DNA of 64,000 nt. Origin: Oxalicibacterium solurbis (lineage in GTDB: Bacteria; Pseudomonadota; Gammaproteobacteria; Burkholderiales; Burkholderiaceae_D). The position numbers were made by a program, and so were the translations under genes. The number at the start of each line of letters is the position of its first letter. Within the stretch, counting starts at the first letter, position 1. This document shows positions 22,075-32,252 of the stretch, piece after piece. Location: NCBI RefSeq assembly GCF_014635845.1, contig NZ_BMDP01000001.1, positions 868,001 through 932,000 on the forward strand. The letters are read 5' to 3'. The notes beneath the pieces were generated by a model that was not told where the DNA came from, ran no database searches, and saw only the letters and a list, made by a program, of their open reading frames with translations.

Positions 22075-23193
22075 TTACAACAGCACGAGATTGTCGCGAT
22101 GGATCAATTCCGGCTCCTCGACGAAGCCGAGAATCGCCGCGATCTCCGTCGATGGTTTGCGCATGATGCGGCGTGCTTCGGAACTGGCGTAATTGGTAAT
22201 TCCGCGTGCAACCGCTTTACCGGACTGATCCACACAGGTGATGACATCACCGCGGCCGAAACTGCCTGACACCTCGGTTACACCGATCGGCAGCAATGAC
22301 TTTCCTTCCGCTCTCAGCTTCGTCACCGCGCCATCGTCCAGCACGACACGCCCAGCCGTCTGCAAATGATCGGCCATCCATTGCTTGCGCGCAGTCAGCT
22401 GCGCCGTCTGTGCCGTCAGTTGCGTGCCGATCGCCTCGCCCTGCGCCAGACGCGTCAGCACGCTGTCTTCGCGCCCCCAGGCAATCACGGTATGCGCACC
22501 CGACTGAGCCGCGCGTTTGGCTGCCAGTATCTTCGTCAGCATGCCGCCACGCCCCAGACTGCTGCCGGCGCCTCCGGCCATGGCTTCCAGCGCTGGATCG
22601 CCGGCCTTGGCTTCATGGACGAATTCAGCCTGGGGATTCTTGCGCGGGTCGGCCGTATATAAACCGCGCTGATCGGTCAGGATGATCAGCGCATCTGCCT
22701 CGATCAGATTAGCGACCAACGCGCCCAGCGTATCGTTGTCGCCGAATTTGATTTCGTCGGTGACCACGGTATCGTTTTCATTGATGATGGGCACCACGCC
22801 CAGGTCCAGCAATGCGAACAGCGTCGAGCGCGCATTCAGATAACGCTCACGATCGGCCAGATCCGCATGCGTCAGCAACACCTGCGCGGTACGCACATCG
22901 TGCTGCCGGAAACTGGATTCGTAGATTTGCGCCAAGCCCATCTGGCCGACAGCCGCACAGGCCTGCAGCTCATGTATACCCGTCGGACGCTTGTCGAAGC
23001 CAAGCCGTTGCATTCCTTCGGCAATCGCCCCCGAACTGACGAGCACGACTTCCTTGCCGAATGCACGCAACTGGACGATCTGCTCCGCCCATTTGCGGAT
23101 GGCGACCGCATCCAGCCCCTTGCCGTCGTTGGTGACGAGCGAAGAGCCGACCTTGATGATGACGCGTTTTGCTTGCTGAATGACGGATTGCAT
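22075..23193 (-). CDS. proB: Glutamate 5-kinase
   Basis: The 372-residue enzyme phosphorylates L-glutamate in the first step of proline synthesis. The amino-acid kinase domain shows [13 protein letters not shown] at the N-terminus, the [15 protein letters not shown] segment, NENDTV and [12 protein letters not shown]; residues about 280-372 are the PUA domain found in most bacterial ProB. The ATG at 23193 gives the family's usual length; an upstream in-frame start at 23262 would add 23 residues unlike it. It follows obgE by 93 bases in the same direction; the order rplU-rpmA-obgE-proB is common in Burkholderiales. Confidence 0.97.
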   Translation of the reverse strand: MQSVIQQAKRVIIKVGSSLVTNDGKGLDAVAIRKWAEQIVQLRAFGKEVVLVSSGAIAEGMQRLGFDKRPTGIHELQACAAVGQMGLAQIYESSFRQHDVRTAQVLLTHADLADRERYLNARSTLFALLDLGVVPIINENDTVVTDEIKFGDNDTLGALVANLIEADALIILTDQRGLYTADPRKNPQAEFVHEAKAGDPALEAMAGGAGSSLGRGGMLTKILAAKRAAQSGAHTVIAWGREDSVLTRLAQGEAIGTQLTAQTAQLTARKQWMADHLQTAGRVVLDDGAVTKLRAEGKSLLPIGVTEVSGSFGRGDVITCVDQSGKAVARGITNYASSEARRIMRKPSTEIAAILGFVEEPELIHRDNLVLL

Positions 23194-23286
23194 AAATGAG
23201 TCCGACGCTGTTTTTATTTTGAGAGTCCGGTCTGGCACTGCAGTCGGACGAAATACTGTCATCGACTATAACGTTTGCAATCGTCT

Positions 23287-24396
23287 TCAGTCGATAATCT
23301 TGAAGCGCGGGTCGTCCGGATCGACGGAATCGATGCCGCGCACCGACTCTTCGGTCATTCGCGTTTCCTCGGTACGCTGCTCCGCCTGACGCTGCTGCGC
23401 CAGATAGTCGTAAATTTCGACGATCAAGTCGGCGCATCCATCACGCGTCAGTGCGGAAATTTCGAAGACCGGGCCTTTCCAGCCGAAGCGCTTGATGAAA
23501 TCCTTGACGCGCTTCGCCCGCTCACCTTCCGGCACCATGTCCAGCTTGTTCAGCACCAGCCAGCGCGGCTTGTCGTACAGCGATTCGTCGTACTTCCTCA
23601 ATTCCTTCACGATCGCCTTGGCTTCCTTGACCGGATCGACGTTATCGAACGGTGCCAGGTCGACGATGTGCAACAGCAGGCGCGTGCGTTGCAAATGGCG
23701 CAGGAACTGATGGCCAAGACCTGCGCCTTCCGACGCGCCCTCGATCAGACCGGGAATATCGGCGATGACGAAGCTCTTTTCATGGCTGACGCGCACCATG
23801 CCCAGATTGGGATGCAGCGTCGTAAAAGGATAATCGGCAATCTTGGGGCGCGCGTTCGACACCGCCGTAATGAACGTCGACTTGCCCGCATTCGGCATGC
23901 CCAGCAAACCGATATCGGCCAACACCTTCAATTCCAGGCGCAGTTCGCGGCGCTCGCCTTCCTTGCCTTCGGTCTTCTGGCGTGGCGCACGATTGGTCGA
24001 CGATTTGAAGTGAATATTGCCCCAGCCGCCTTCGCCGCCTTTGGCAATCAATATCTGCTGACCGTGTTCAGTCAAGTCGGCGATCAGTTCGCCATCGTTT
24101 TGATCGATGATCAGCGTACCGACCGGCATGCGCAGGAAAACATCATCCGCGCCCTTGCCATAGCAGTCGGAGCCGCGGCCGTTCTCGCCATTGCCCGCCT
24201 TGTGGATTTTGGAATAACGGAAGTCGACCAGCGTATTGATATTGCGGTCGGCCACAGCCCAAATGCTGCCGCCCTTGCCGCCATCACCGCCGTCGGGTCC
24301 GCCGAACGGCCTGAATTTTTCACGACAAAAAGAGGCGACGCCGTTGCCGCCATTGCCGGCAATGACTTCGATTTTTGCTTCGTCGATGAATTTCAT
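23287..24396 (-). CDS. obgE: GTPase ObgE/CgtA
   Basis: A 369-residue essential GTPase linked to 50S assembly, stringent response and replication control. The glycine-rich Obg fold (1-158, with [11 protein letters not shown] and [10 protein letters not shown]) precedes the G domain: P-loop GMPNAGKS (166-173), switch [25 protein letters not shown] short acidic C-terminal tail ends in [11 protein letters not shown]. It lies downstream of rplU-rpmA but is separated from them by a terminator-like hairpin, so its expression may depend on read-through or a local promoter. Confidence 0.97.
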   Translation of the reverse strand: MKFIDEAKIEVIAGNGGNGVASFCREKFRPFGGPDGGDGGKGGSIWAVADRNINTLVDFRYSKIHKAGNGENGRGSDCYGKGADDVFLRMPVGTLIIDQNDGELIADLTEHGQQILIAKGGEGGWGNIHFKSSTNRAPRQKTEGKEGERRELRLELKVLADIGLLGMPNAGKSTFITAVSNARPKIADYPFTTLHPNLGMVRVSHEKSFVIADIPGLIEGASEGAGLGHQFLRHLQRTRLLLHIVDLAPFDNVDPVKEAKAIVKELRKYDESLYDKPRWLVLNKLDMVPEGERAKRVKDFIKRFGWKGPVFEISALTRDGCADLIVEIYDYLAQQRQAEQRTEETRMTEESVRGIDSVDPDDPRFKIID

Positions 24397-24407
24397 GTGT
24401 GCCGCCG

Positions 24408-24443
24408 TAAAAACTAAAAAGGCCCTACCTGCGGCAGAGCCTT
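24408..24443 (-). terminator. Terminator or attenuator between rpmA and obgE
   Basis: An 11-bp stem (AAGGCTCTGCC paired with GGTAGGGCCTT, two wobbles) with a GCA loop is followed on the minus strand by TTTTTAGTTTTT. It lies after rpmA and ends 12 bases before the obgE start, so it could limit ribosomal-protein transcripts from entering obgE-proB. Confidence 0.85.
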
Positions 24444-24494
24444 TTGATGGATGGCTTTCGCCTTGCGTTCGCGCCGACTGCGCTGCTCAATATA

Positions 24495-24752
24495 TCAGGC
24501 AGCAACAACCGTCACGTAGTGGCGCTGCAATGCGCCCTTGGTCACGAATGCAACCTTGCCGTCGACCAGTGCGAACAAAGTGTGATCCTTGCCCATACCG
24601 ACGTTCTCGCCAGCATGCATTTTGGTGCCGCGTTGACGAACGATGATGCCGCCAGCGTTGATCGCCTGACCGCCGTAGACTTTCACGCCCAGACGTTTCG
24701 ATTCCGAGTCGCGACCGTTGCGCGTAGTGCCGCCGCCTTTTTTATGTGCCAT
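24495..24752 (-). CDS. rpmA: Ribosomal protein L27
   Basis: An 85-residue 50S protein near the peptidyl-transferase centre. The N-terminus [20 protein letters not shown] and the central [19 protein letters not shown] are the family's. There is no Firmicutes-type cleaved N-terminal extension. It lies 38 bases after rplU, in the usual rplU-rpmA pair. Confidence 0.98.
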   Translation of the reverse strand: MAHKKGGGTTRNGRDSESKRLGVKVYGGQAINAGGIIVRQRGTKMHAGENVGMGKDHTLFALVDGKVAFVTKGALQRHYVTVVAA

Positions 24753-24790
24753 TTCTGACTCCTTGTAACTGTTTAGTCCGAATCAGCGGC

Positions 24791-25102
24791 TCAGCCGTTG
24801 ATCGAAACGATCTGCAATTCGGTGTAATTCTGGCGATGGCCCTGGTGCTTCTGATAGTGCTTACGACGGCGCATCTTGAAAATCTTGACCTTGTCGTGAC
24901 GACCGTGGGAGACAACCGTGGCAAGGACCGTGGCACCTGCGACCAATGGCGCACCAAACTTGATGGTATCGCCAGCGCCCAATGCGAGCACTTGATCGAG
25001 GGTGATTTCGGATCCGATGTCTGCCGGTATCTGTTCTACTTTGAGTTTTTCGCCAGCAGCAACTTTGTATTGTTTGCCGCCGGTTTTTATGACCGCGTAC
25101 AT
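24791..25102 (-). CDS. rplU: Ribosomal protein L21
   Basis: A 103-residue 50S protein that binds 23S r[17 protein letters not shown] at the start and [20 protein letters not shown] near the end are diagnostic. The ATG at 25102 fits exactly; upstream in-frame sequence is leader. The gene has its own strong promoter (25187-25215) with an untranslated leader of about 75-80 bases. Confidence 0.98.
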   Translation of the reverse strand: MYAVIKTGGKQYKVAAGEKLKVEQIPADIGSEITLDQVLALGAGDTIKFGAPLVAGATVLATVVSHGRHDKVKIFKMRRRKHYQKHQGHRQNYTELQIVSING

Positions 25103-25186
25103 GTGAAACCTCATCAATAAATTATGAAGGACTTTTTTATCCCGACTACGACACAACACACATGTCCGGAATGGGGAAAACCGCAA

Positions 25187-25215
25187 ATTATACATGGACT
25201 TACCGCAACGGTCAA
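25187..25215 (-). promoter_or_regulatory. Sigma70 promoter of rplU-rpmA
   Basis: On the minus strand, TTGACC (25210-25215) and a perfect TATAAT (25187-25192) are separated by exactly 17 bases, about 85 bases upstream of the rplU start. This is the best sigma70-type promoter I see in the window, as expected for a ribosomal-protein operon. Confidence 0.88.
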
Positions 25216-25353
25216 AATCCGGCCACGTGGAAATACGCAACGCTGCAACGTGTCTTTCAGGCAATAATCCCGTGATATGCCGCGCGGAACGTCGTCTTTT
25301 CTGTGCACGGCATCGTATAATTCAAAAAATTAACGCTATCCATCAGGCTTATC

Positions 25354-26343
25354 TTGGCTTCCGTTCCCCTTTCGCCTTCCCAAAATCAGCTAATTCAGCC
25401 CATTTCCGCCGATCTGAGCGCAGTTGATGCAGTTATCCGGCAAAAGCTCCATTCGGAAGTAGCCCTGGTAAACCAGATTGCAGACTACATCATCAGCGCC
25501 GGCGGCAAACGCATCCGCCCCGTTCTGGTCCTGTTGATGGCCAATGCCTACGGTTATCAGGGCACCGCGCACCATCAACTGGCCGCCGTCGTCGAATTCA
25601 TTCATACGGCTACTTTGTTGCACGATGATGTTGTCGATGAGTCATCATTGCGTCGAGGACGGCAGACGGCCAACGCCTTGTTCGGCAACGCGGCTTCCGT
25701 GCTGGTCGGCGATTTTCTGTATTCGCGCGCATTCCAGATGATGGTGTCGGTAGGCGACAGCCGGGTCATGCAGATTCTTGCGGATGCCACCAACGTCATT
25801 GCCGAAGGCGAAGTGCTGCAACTGCTGAACATGCATGATCCGGACGTTTCCGAGGAGCGGTATACGCAAGTAATCCGCTCCAAGACCGCCAAGTTGTTCG
25901 AAGCTGCCGCCCAGCTCGGCGCGCTGATCGCCGGTGCCAGCAACGATCAGATCGAAGCAGCGGCCGAATACGGCCGCTCGCTGGGCACGGCCTTCCAACT
26001 GATCGACGACGTACTGGATTACTCGGGCCAGGCCGAGGATATCGGCAAGAACGTGGGTGACGATCTGCGCGAAGGCAAGGCGACACTGCCGCTGATCTAT
26101 CTGATGGAACACGGCACGCCGGAGCAACGGGAACTGGTGCGCGGCTGCATCGAAAATGGCGACGAGCAACACTTCGACGCCGTTCTCAGCGCCGTCACCA
26201 CGTCGGGCGCGCTAGGCTACACCACACGCAAGGCCGAAGACGCCGCGGCCGTGGCAGCCGCATCGCTGGCCGCATTGCCCGACAATGCGTTCAAGGACGC
26301 CCTGCTCCAATTGAGCGCCTTCGCCGTCCATCGCAATCACTGA
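25354..26343 (+). CDS. ispB: Octaprenyl diphosphate synthase (polyprenyl synthetase)
   Basis: A 329-residue trans-prenyltransferase that builds the side chain of ubiquinone. Both aspartate motifs are present: DDVVD at 91-95 (FARM) and LIDDVLDY near 217-221 (SARM). GGKRIRPVLVLL near residue 50 and HTATLLHDD are typical. The start is a TTG at 25354; no suitable ATG exists before the conserved core, so a non-ATG start is required, though a slightly different one is possible. It is divergent from rplU, the order usual in proteobacteria. A TATAAT at 25316-25321 could be its -10. Confidence 0.95.
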   Translation: MASVPLSPSQNQLIQPISADLSAVDAVIRQKLHSEVALVNQIADYIISAGGKRIRPVLVLLMANAYGYQGTAHHQLAAVVEFIHTATLLHDDVVDESSLRRGRQTANALFGNAASVLVGDFLYSRAFQMMVSVGDSRVMQILADATNVIAEGEVLQLLNMHDPDVSEERYTQVIRSKTAKLFEAAAQLGALIAGASNDQIEAAAEYGRSLGTAFQLIDDVLDYSGQAEDIGKNVGDDLREGKATLPLIYLMEHGTPEQRELVRGCIENGDEQHFDAVLSAVTTSGALGYTTRKAEDAAAVAAASLAALPDNAFKDALLQLSAFAVHRNH

Positions 26344-26353
26344 TCCCTCGCCT

Positions 26354-26380
26354 CGGCACGTTCGATTTCCGGACGTGCCG
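26354..26380. terminator. Hairpin after ispB
   Basis: A perfect 8-bp stem (CGGCACGT / ACGTGCCG) with an 11-base loop begins 10 bases after the ispB stop. There is no T-run after it, so intrinsic termination is doubtful; it may stabilise the mRNA 3' end. Confidence 0.4.
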
Positions 26381-26551
26381 CAGCCGCATATCCTTCATCG
26401 TCACAGGCAGTCTGGCAAAAAAGTAACAATTTCAGCCGGCGTCTTTACAAAACAAATGCCGGGAGGCATCATCTAACGCACCTTTTGGCGCTCCTCGCCG
26501 ATTCCTTCGGGTCTCTTCGGCTTATTTTCGGCTCACTTTCGGCTTAGATAC

Positions 26552-28279
26552 ATGGCGGCAGTCCTTCCCAGCTCGGCTTCAACCCATGCGATGTCAGGTC
26601 TTGCCCGTGCGCTGCTGCAGGCTGGCAGATTATCGACACAGCAAATCGATGCCGTCATCAAGCAGGCGGCTGCCGAGAAAACACCCTTCATTGATACGCT
26701 GCTGAAAAGCGACGTCATTGATGCGCCACGACTGGCTGCCTTCTGTTCTGAAACCTTCGGCTATCCGCTGCTGGATCTGGGCGCCTTCAATACCGAGCTC
26801 CTGCCCGACAAGCTGATCGATGCCAAGCTGATGCAAACCCAGCGCGTCGTGGCGCTGGCCAAGCGCGGCAACAAGGTTTCCGTCGCCATTTCGGATCCGA
26901 CCAATTCGCAGGCGCTGGAACAGATCAAGTTCCAGACCGAACTGACGGTCGAACCGATCATCGTCGATCACGGCGCGCTACTGAAGCTGGTCGAAAAGCT
27001 GGCGCACAGCGCCGAACAGGATCTGAATGAACTGATCGGCGACGATCTCGAAAACATCGACTTCGCCGAAGACGAAGCCGCGCCGGTCGATGCTGGTGGC
27101 GCCGTCGATATCGACGATGCACCGGTCGTCAAATTCCTGCAAAAAATTCTGCTCGATGCGATCAATCAAGGCGCATCAGATCTGCATTTCGAACCGTTCG
27201 AGAAGTTCTACCGCATCCGTTTCCGCGTCGACGGCGTACTGCGCGACATCGCACAGCCGCCGCTGGCGATCAAGGAAAAGCTGGCATCACGCATCAAAGT
27301 CATCTCAAAACTCGACATTTCCGAGAAACGCGTGCCGCAGGACGGCCGCATGAAGCTGGTCGTATCCAAGGCCCGTTCCATCGATTTCCGCGTCAGCACG
27401 CTACCGACGCTGTTCGGCGAAAAGATCGTCATGCGTATCCTGGACGGCTCGCAGGCGCAGATGGGCATCGACGCGCTGGGCTACGATCCGGACCAGAAGG
27501 AAATCCTGATGGAGGCGATCCATCGCCCCTACGGCATGGTACTCGTCACCGGGCCGACCGGCTCCGGCAAGACGGTGTCCTTGTATACCTGCCTGAACAT
27601 TCTGAACAAGCCGGGCATCAACATCTCCACCGCCGAAGACCCGGCCGAGATCAACCTGCCGGGCGTCAATCAGGTCAACGTCAACGACAAGGCGGGTCTC
27701 ACCTTCCCTATCGCGCTGAAAGCCTTTCTGCGTCAGGATCCGGACATCATCATGGTCGGCGAGATTCGCGACCTCGAAACTGCCGACATCGCGATCAAGG
27801 CCGCGCAGACCGGCCACATGGTGTTTTCCACGTTGCACACCAACGATGCGCCGGCCACGCTGACGCGCCTGATGAACATGGGCGTGGCGCCATTCAACAT
27901 CGCATCGTCCGTGATCCTGATCACCGCACAGCGCTTGGCGCGCCGTCTCTGCACCTGCAAACAGACCACGACCGTTCCGGACGAAGCGCTGATCGAAGCC
28001 GGCTTCAACGAAGACGATCTGGACGGTACCTGGCTGCCCTACAAACCCGTCGGCTGCGAACGCTGCAACGGCAGCGGCTACAAGGGCCGTGTCGGCATCT
28101 ACCAGATCATGCCGATCACCGAAGAAATCGAACGCTTGATCCTGAACCATGCCACCGCGCTGGAAATCGAGGCGCAGGCAAGAAAGGAAGGCGTGAAGAA
28201 CCTGCGCGAAGCAGGCTTGGTCAAGGTCAAGCAAGGGCTCACCAGCCTGGAAGAAATCCTGGGCTGCACCAACAACTAA
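26552..28279 (+). CDS. pilB: Type IV pilus assembly ATPase PilB
   Basis: The 575-residue hexameric ATPase drives pilus extension from the cytoplasmic side of the inner membrane. The N-terminal T2SSE-N domain (about 20-160) precedes the motor domain with Walker A GPTGSGKT (about 334-341), the Asp box EDPAEINLPG, Walker B (DIIMVGEIRD) and the His box (STLHTNDAPATL). A tetracysteine zinc site is present (CTC ... CERC, near 460-505). pilC follows 15 bases later. pilB-pilC-pilD is the standard core, and with pilS-pilR 12 kb away indicates type IVa pili. Confidence 0.98.
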   Translation: MAAVLPSSASTHAMSGLARALLQAGRLSTQQIDAVIKQAAAEKTPFIDTLLKSDVIDAPRLAAFCSETFGYPLLDLGAFNTELLPDKLIDAKLMQTQRVVALAKRGNKVSVAISDPTNSQALEQIKFQTELTVEPIIVDHGALLKLVEKLAHSAEQDLNELIGDDLENIDFAEDEAAPVDAGGAVDIDDAPVVKFLQKILLDAINQGASDLHFEPFEKFYRIRFRVDGVLRDIAQPPLAIKEKLASRIKVISKLDISEKRVPQDGRMKLVVSKARSIDFRVSTLPTLFGEKIVMRILDGSQAQMGIDALGYDPDQKEILMEAIHRPYGMVLVTGPTGSGKTVSLYTCLNILNKPGINISTAEDPAEINLPGVNQVNVNDKAGLTFPIALKAFLRQDPDIIMVGEIRDLETADIAIKAAQTGHMVFSTLHTNDAPATLTRLMNMGVAPFNIASSVILITAQRLARRLCTCKQTTTVPDEALIEAGFNEDDLDGTWLPYKPVGCERCNGSGYKGRVGIYQIMPITEEIERLILNHATALEIEAQARKEGVKNLREAGLVKVKQGLTSLEEILGCTNN

Positions 28280-28294
28280 AAAAGAGGTAGAGGG

Positions 28295-29527
28295 ATGGCT
28301 ACGTCAGTACGCAAGGCGGGAAGTGCGGCAATCGCCAAGGAATCCGTTTTCGCCTGGGAAGGAAGAGACAAGACCGGCAAGGTCGTGCGCGGCGAATTGC
28401 GCGCAGGCGGCGAAGCCGTCGTCAATGCCACGCTGCGCCGCCAGGGCGTGGTCGTCACCAAGGTCAAGAAAAAAGCCTATCGCAGCGGCAGGAAGATCCA
28501 GGAAAAGGACATCACGCTGTTCACGCGCCAGCTGGCAACGATGATGAAGGCCGGCGTGCCGCTGCTGCAATCGTTCGATATCGTCGCCAAGGGCAACGAC
28601 AATCCGTCCGTTTCCAAGCTGATCCAGGATATCCGTGCCGACGTCGAAACCGGTACCAGCCTGAACCAGGCCTTCCGCAAGTTCCCGCTGTACTTCGATT
28701 CGCTGTTCTGCAACCTGGTCGCGGCCGGCGAACAAGCCGGCATTCTGGAAGACCTGCTGACGCGTCTGGCCGTCTACAAGGAAAAGACGCTGGCGATCAA
28801 GAGCAAGATCAAGTCGGCAATGTTCTATCCGGTCTCGATTCTTGCCGTGGCCTTCATTGTCACCGCGGTCATCATGATCTGGGTGGTGCCCGCCTTCAAG
28901 GACGTCTTCAAGAGTTTCGGCGCCGATCTGCCGGCACCGACACTGCTGGTGATCGCCATTTCGGATTTCTTCGTCGCCAACTGGTACATCATCTTCGGCG
29001 GCCTGTTCGCTGCCCTTTACCTGTTCTTCCAGTCGTGGCGGCGTTCGATCAAGATGCAGCGCACGATGGATCGCCTGCTGCTGAAAGTACCGATCTTCGG
29101 CTCCGTCATCCGCAAGGCCACGATCGCACGCTGGACGCGTACGCTATCGACGATGTTCGCAGCCGGCGTGCCGCTGGTCGAATCGCTGGACTCTGTCGGC
29201 GGCGCCTCCGGCAATGCCGTCTACATGGATGCGACGCGCGCCATCCAGACCGAAGTTTCCACCGGCACCAGCCTGACGGTTGCAATGCAGAATGCCGACG
29301 TCTTCCCGAACATGGTCACGCAGATGGTTGCCATCGGCGAAGAATCCGGCTCGCTCGACAGCATGCTGGGCAAGGTCGCCGATTTCTACGAAGCCGAGGT
29401 CGACGATGCGGTCGCCTCGCTATCCAGCCTGATGGAACCGCTGATCATGGTGATTCTCGGCGTGCTGATCGGCGGCCTGGTGGTCGCGATGTATCTGCCT
29501 ATCTTCAAGCTGGGCTCGGTCGTGTAA
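28295..29527 (+). CDS. pilC: Type IV pilus inner-membrane platform protein PilC
   Basis: A 410-residue integral membrane protein with two T2SSF domains (about 75-200 and 275-400) and three membrane segments near 180-200, 228-250 and 380-400. It couples PilB and PilT ATPases to pilin addition and removal. FTRQLATMMKAGVPLLQSFD and its second-copy counterpart WTRTLSTMFAAGVPLVESLD show the internal duplication clearly. The start has a good ribosome site (AGAGGTAGAGGG). It sits between pilB and pilD. Confidence 0.97.
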   Translation: MATSVRKAGSAAIAKESVFAWEGRDKTGKVVRGELRAGGEAVVNATLRRQGVVVTKVKKKAYRSGRKIQEKDITLFTRQLATMMKAGVPLLQSFDIVAKGNDNPSVSKLIQDIRADVETGTSLNQAFRKFPLYFDSLFCNLVAAGEQAGILEDLLTRLAVYKEKTLAIKSKIKSAMFYPVSILAVAFIVTAVIMIWVVPAFKDVFKSFGADLPAPTLLVIAISDFFVANWYIIFGGLFAALYLFFQSWRRSIKMQRTMDRLLLKVPIFGSVIRKATIARWTRTLSTMFAAGVPLVESLDSVGGASGNAVYMDATRAIQTEVSTGTSLTVAMQNADVFPNMVTQMVAIGEESGSLDSMLGKVADFYEAEVDDAVASLSSLMEPLIMVILGVLIGGLVVAMYLPIFKLGSVV

Positions 29528-29591
29528 GCGGTTGCGGCTGGATATCATTCGGTCTCCAGCCATCGTTCATCCGCTCTTATCGTTTCCTTCG

Positions 29592-29614
29592 CGCGGCATG
29601 TGTTGCATGCCGCG
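29592..29614. repeat. Perfect inverted repeat between pilC and pilD
   Basis: CGCGGCATG and CATGCCGCG form a perfect 9-bp stem with a TGTTG loop, 20 bases before the pilD start. No T-run follows. It could act as an RNA stability or processing element, or hinder pilD translation. Confidence 0.6.
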
Positions 29615-29633
29615 TCCAACCTGATCGATTCAC

Positions 29634-30497
29634 ATGTTCGACCAACTCCTGTTTGCGGCTCCCGCCAGCGTCCTGCCCACTATCGTTGCCGGCATTCTCG
29701 GCCTGCTGATCGGCAGCTTCCTCAACGTCGTCATCCATCGCGTGCCTAAGATGATGCAGCGGGAATCGGACAATTATGTCGCCAGCGAAAGCGGCAAGCC
29801 CTTGCCGCACGAAGACCGCTACAACCTGATGGTGCCGCGCTCGGCCTGCCCGCAATGCGGCCACCAGATCACTGCGCTCGAAAACGTCCCCGTCGTCAGT
29901 TATGCGGTACTGGGCGGCAAATGCTCCGCCTGCAAGACACCGATTTCGTTGCGCTACCCGATCATTGAACTGCTGACCGGCCTGCTGTCGGCACTGCTGG
30001 TCTGGCGTTTCGGCAGCGGCCTCGCAGGCCTGGGCACGCTGGTTTTCGTCTGGTTTCTGATCGCGATGACCTTCATCGATGCCGATACGCAACTGCTGCC
30101 GGACGACCTGACATTGCCGCTGCTATGGCTAGGCCTGCTGCTCAACCTGAACGCCACTTTCGTACCGCTGTCCGAAGCGGTCATCGGTGCTGCGGCCGGC
30201 TATGTCGTATTGTGGGCGGTCTACTGGCTGTTCAAGCTGACGACCGGCAAGGAAGGCATGGGCTACGGCGACTTCAAGTTGCTGGCCGCGCTCGGTGCAT
30301 GGCTGGGCTGGAAGATGCTACCCATCATCATCCTGCTGTCGTCGGCGGTCGGCGCCGTGGTCGGCATCGCGCTGATCGTGCTGGCGCGGCGCGGACGCGA
30401 CATTCCGATTCCGTTCGGCCCCTATCTGGCCGCAGCAGGCCTGCTCGCTTTGCTGTACGGTAAACAGCTGACGCAAACCTATCTCGGCTTTTATTGA
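29634..30497 (+). CDS. pilD: Prepilin peptidase/N-methyltransferase PilD
   Basis: A 287-residue polytopic aspartic protease that cuts the leader from type IV prepilins and methylates the new N-terminus. The cytoplasmic loop has the zinc tetracysteine (CPQCGH and CSACK). The catalytic aspartates are in [13 protein letters not shown] and the GxGD motif GYGDFKLL. About eight hydrophobic segments follow the family pattern. It can also process type II secretion pseudopilins. Its stop overlaps a TTG that could start coaE. Confidence 0.97.
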   Translation: MFDQLLFAAPASVLPTIVAGILGLLIGSFLNVVIHRVPKMMQRESDNYVASESGKPLPHEDRYNLMVPRSACPQCGHQITALENVPVVSYAVLGGKCSACKTPISLRYPIIELLTGLLSALLVWRFGSGLAGLGTLVFVWFLIAMTFIDADTQLLPDDLTLPLLWLGLLLNLNATFVPLSEAVIGAAAGYVVLWAVYWLFKLTTGKEGMGYGDFKLLAALGAWLGWKMLPIIILLSSAVGAVVGIALIVLARRGRDIPIPFGPYLAAAGLLALLYGKQLTQTYLGFY

Positions 30498-30511
30498 CTA
30501 TTGCTGAATCC

Positions 30512-31135
30512 ATGACGCGCACAACGCGATTCTCGGTCGGCCTGACGGGCGGCATCGGCAGCGGCAAGACAACCGTCGCCGAACTGTTTGCAGGACTCGG
30601 CGCCGCCGTAATCGACACCGATCAGATCGCGCATCAGTTGACAGCGGCCGGCGGTGCTGCCATCGAGCCGATCCGGCAGGCATTCGGCGCCGACTTCATC
30701 ACGCCGGACGGGGCGATGGATCGTGCACGCATGCGCGAAGCGGTTTTTTCCGATCCGGCTTCGAAGAAGAAGCTGGAAGCCATCCTGCATCCGCTGATCC
30801 GCAGCGAAACCGAACGTGCAGCCGCCGAAACGCAAGGCGCCTATCCGCTGTTCGTCGTGCCGCTGCTGGTCGAATCCGGCACCTGGAAGCAGCGTGTCTC
30901 ACGCGTACTGGTGGTGGATTGCGACGAAGAAGTGCAACTGCAACGCGTCATGCAGCGCAATGCGCTCAGCGAGGTACAGGTGCGCGCCATCATGGCCACG
31001 CAGGTCCCGCGTGCGACACGGCTGGCGCAGGCCGACGACGTGATTGTCAACGACGGCGATCCTGCCGCGTTGACGGTAGAGGTCGAGCGTCTGCATGCCG
31101 CCTATGTTGCCCTGGCGCAGGCCGATGAACGCTGA
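30512..31135 (+). CDS. coaE: Dephospho-CoA kinase
   Basis: A 207-residue kinase catalysing the last step of coenzyme A synthesis. The P-loop GGIGSGKT is at 13-20, followed by DTDQIAHQL and the CoaE-type HPLIR and VVPLLVESG segments. The ATG at 30512 gives the family's usual length (E. coli 206). A TTG at 30494 overlapping the pilD stop is an alternative start that would suggest coupling. pilD-coaE-zapD-yacG is a standard proteobacterial run. Confidence 0.96.
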   Translation: MTRTTRFSVGLTGGIGSGKTTVAELFAGLGAAVIDTDQIAHQLTAAGGAAIEPIRQAFGADFITPDGAMDRARMREAVFSDPASKKKLEAILHPLIRSETERAAAETQGAYPLFVVPLLVESGTWKQRVSRVLVVDCDEEVQLQRVMQRNALSEVQVRAIMATQVPRATRLAQADDVIVNDGDPAALTVEVERLHAAYVALAQADER

Positions 31136-31271
31136 ACGGCTTCACCGGTCTATCGAATGAAGCACCGCCTGCAAGGCCAGGCCCCATGCCTATTTGTAAT
31201 TTGGCGCGGCTTCGTTCAGAATCACACAAATTGCCTCGCACCGGCCGGTCTAACTTTATAGGGATGCCACC

Positions 31272-32027
31272 TTGATTGTTTACGAATACCCTTTCAATGA
31301 GCGTATTCGCACGCTGCTGCGGTTGGAAGACCTGTACGAGAAATTCGCCTTCTTCATCGGTCACGACCACCCGCAGCACCATCATGTCGCCCTGTCCACC
31401 ATTTTCGAAATGCTGGAAGTCGCCGGTCGCGCCGATCTCAAATCCGATCTGCTGCAGGAACTCGAACGCCAGAAGCAGACGCTGCTCGGCTTCCGCTCCA
31501 ATCCCAACGTCGAGACCGACATGCTGGATGCGATCCTGGTCGATATCGACCGCATCAGCACCGCACTGGTCGCCTCGCAGGGCAAGACCGGCCAGCACAT
31601 CCGCGAGAACGAATGGCTGATGAGCATCCGCGGCCGCACCATCATCCCGGGCGGCGCCTGCGAGTTCGATCTGCCCTCCTATCATGCATGGCAGCACGAT
31701 TCGACCGAGCAGCGCATTGCCGACATCCAGAAATGGTTCACGCCGCTGGTACCGTTGTTCGATGCGATCACGATGGTACTGCGCCTGCTGCGCGAATCAG
31801 GACGTCCGGTCAAGATGATTGCGCAATCCGGCAGCTATCAGCAGATGCTGCAGGGGAAGACTTACCAGATGCTGCGCCTGACCGTCGATGAAACGCTGGG
31901 CGCGATCCCCGAGATTTCCGCCAACAAGTACATGCTGTGGGTACGCTTCACATCGCAGGACGGCGACATGAAGCCAAAGGCGATGGAAGGTGATATTCCT
32001 TTCGAGCTCACCCTCTGCAGCTTCTGA
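31272..32027 (+). CDS. zapD: Cell division protein ZapD
   Basis: A 251-residue cytoplasmic protein that binds the C-terminal tail of FtsZ and cross-links filaments at the Z ring. The N-terminus [20 protein letters not shown] and the central [21 protein letters not shown] are family hallmarks. The start is TTG at 31272: the only nearby ATG (31264) is out of frame and meets a stop within three codons. A GGGA sequence stands close upstream. It follows coaE by 136 bases and precedes yacG by 6. Confidence 0.95.
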   Translation: MIVYEYPFNERIRTLLRLEDLYEKFAFFIGHDHPQHHHVALSTIFEMLEVAGRADLKSDLLQELERQKQTLLGFRSNPNVETDMLDAILVDIDRISTALVASQGKTGQHIRENEWLMSIRGRTIIPGGACEFDLPSYHAWQHDSTEQRIADIQKWFTPLVPLFDAITMVLRLLRESGRPVKMIAQSGSYQQMLQGKTYQMLRLTVDETLGAIPEISANKYMLWVRFTSQDGDMKPKAMEGDIPFELTLCSF

Positions 32028-32033
32028 AGCATC

Positions 32034-32234
32034 ATGCCTACAGTCGTCAATTGCCCTACCTGCGGCACCAAGGTCGAATGGATTGAGGCCAACAAGTATC
32101 GGCCGTTCTGCTCCGAGCGCTGCCGCCAGATCGATCTGGGCGCGTGGGCGGAAGAAAAATACGTGATCCCGGTCGCCAACCCGCTCGACGATTTCGACGA
32201 CGAAGCTCCGCCGACACCGGACCGGAAATCCTGA
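32034..32234 (+). CDS. yacG: DNA gyrase inhibitor YacG
   Basis: A 66-residue zinc-finger protein. Zinc ligands are Cys7 and Cys10 (CPTC) and Cys26 and Cys30 (CSERC), followed by the conserved [17 protein letters not shown]. coli YacG binds GyrB and blocks DNA binding by gyrase. It lies 6 bases after zapD, so the two are cotranscribed, and it is convergent with the Nudix gene. Confidence 0.95.
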   Translation: MPTVVNCPTCGTKVEWIEANKYRPFCSERCRQIDLGAWAEEKYVIPVANPLDDFDDEAPPTPDRKS

Positions 32235-32252
32235 TTTTCCCTAGCGCGCCCT

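Noticed and set aside
26344-26551. Possible sigma54 promoter or tRNA between ispB and pilB
   Set aside because: GGCACG near 26355 lacks the matching GC element at the proper spacing. The hairpin at 26354-26380 does not form a tRNA cloverleaf.
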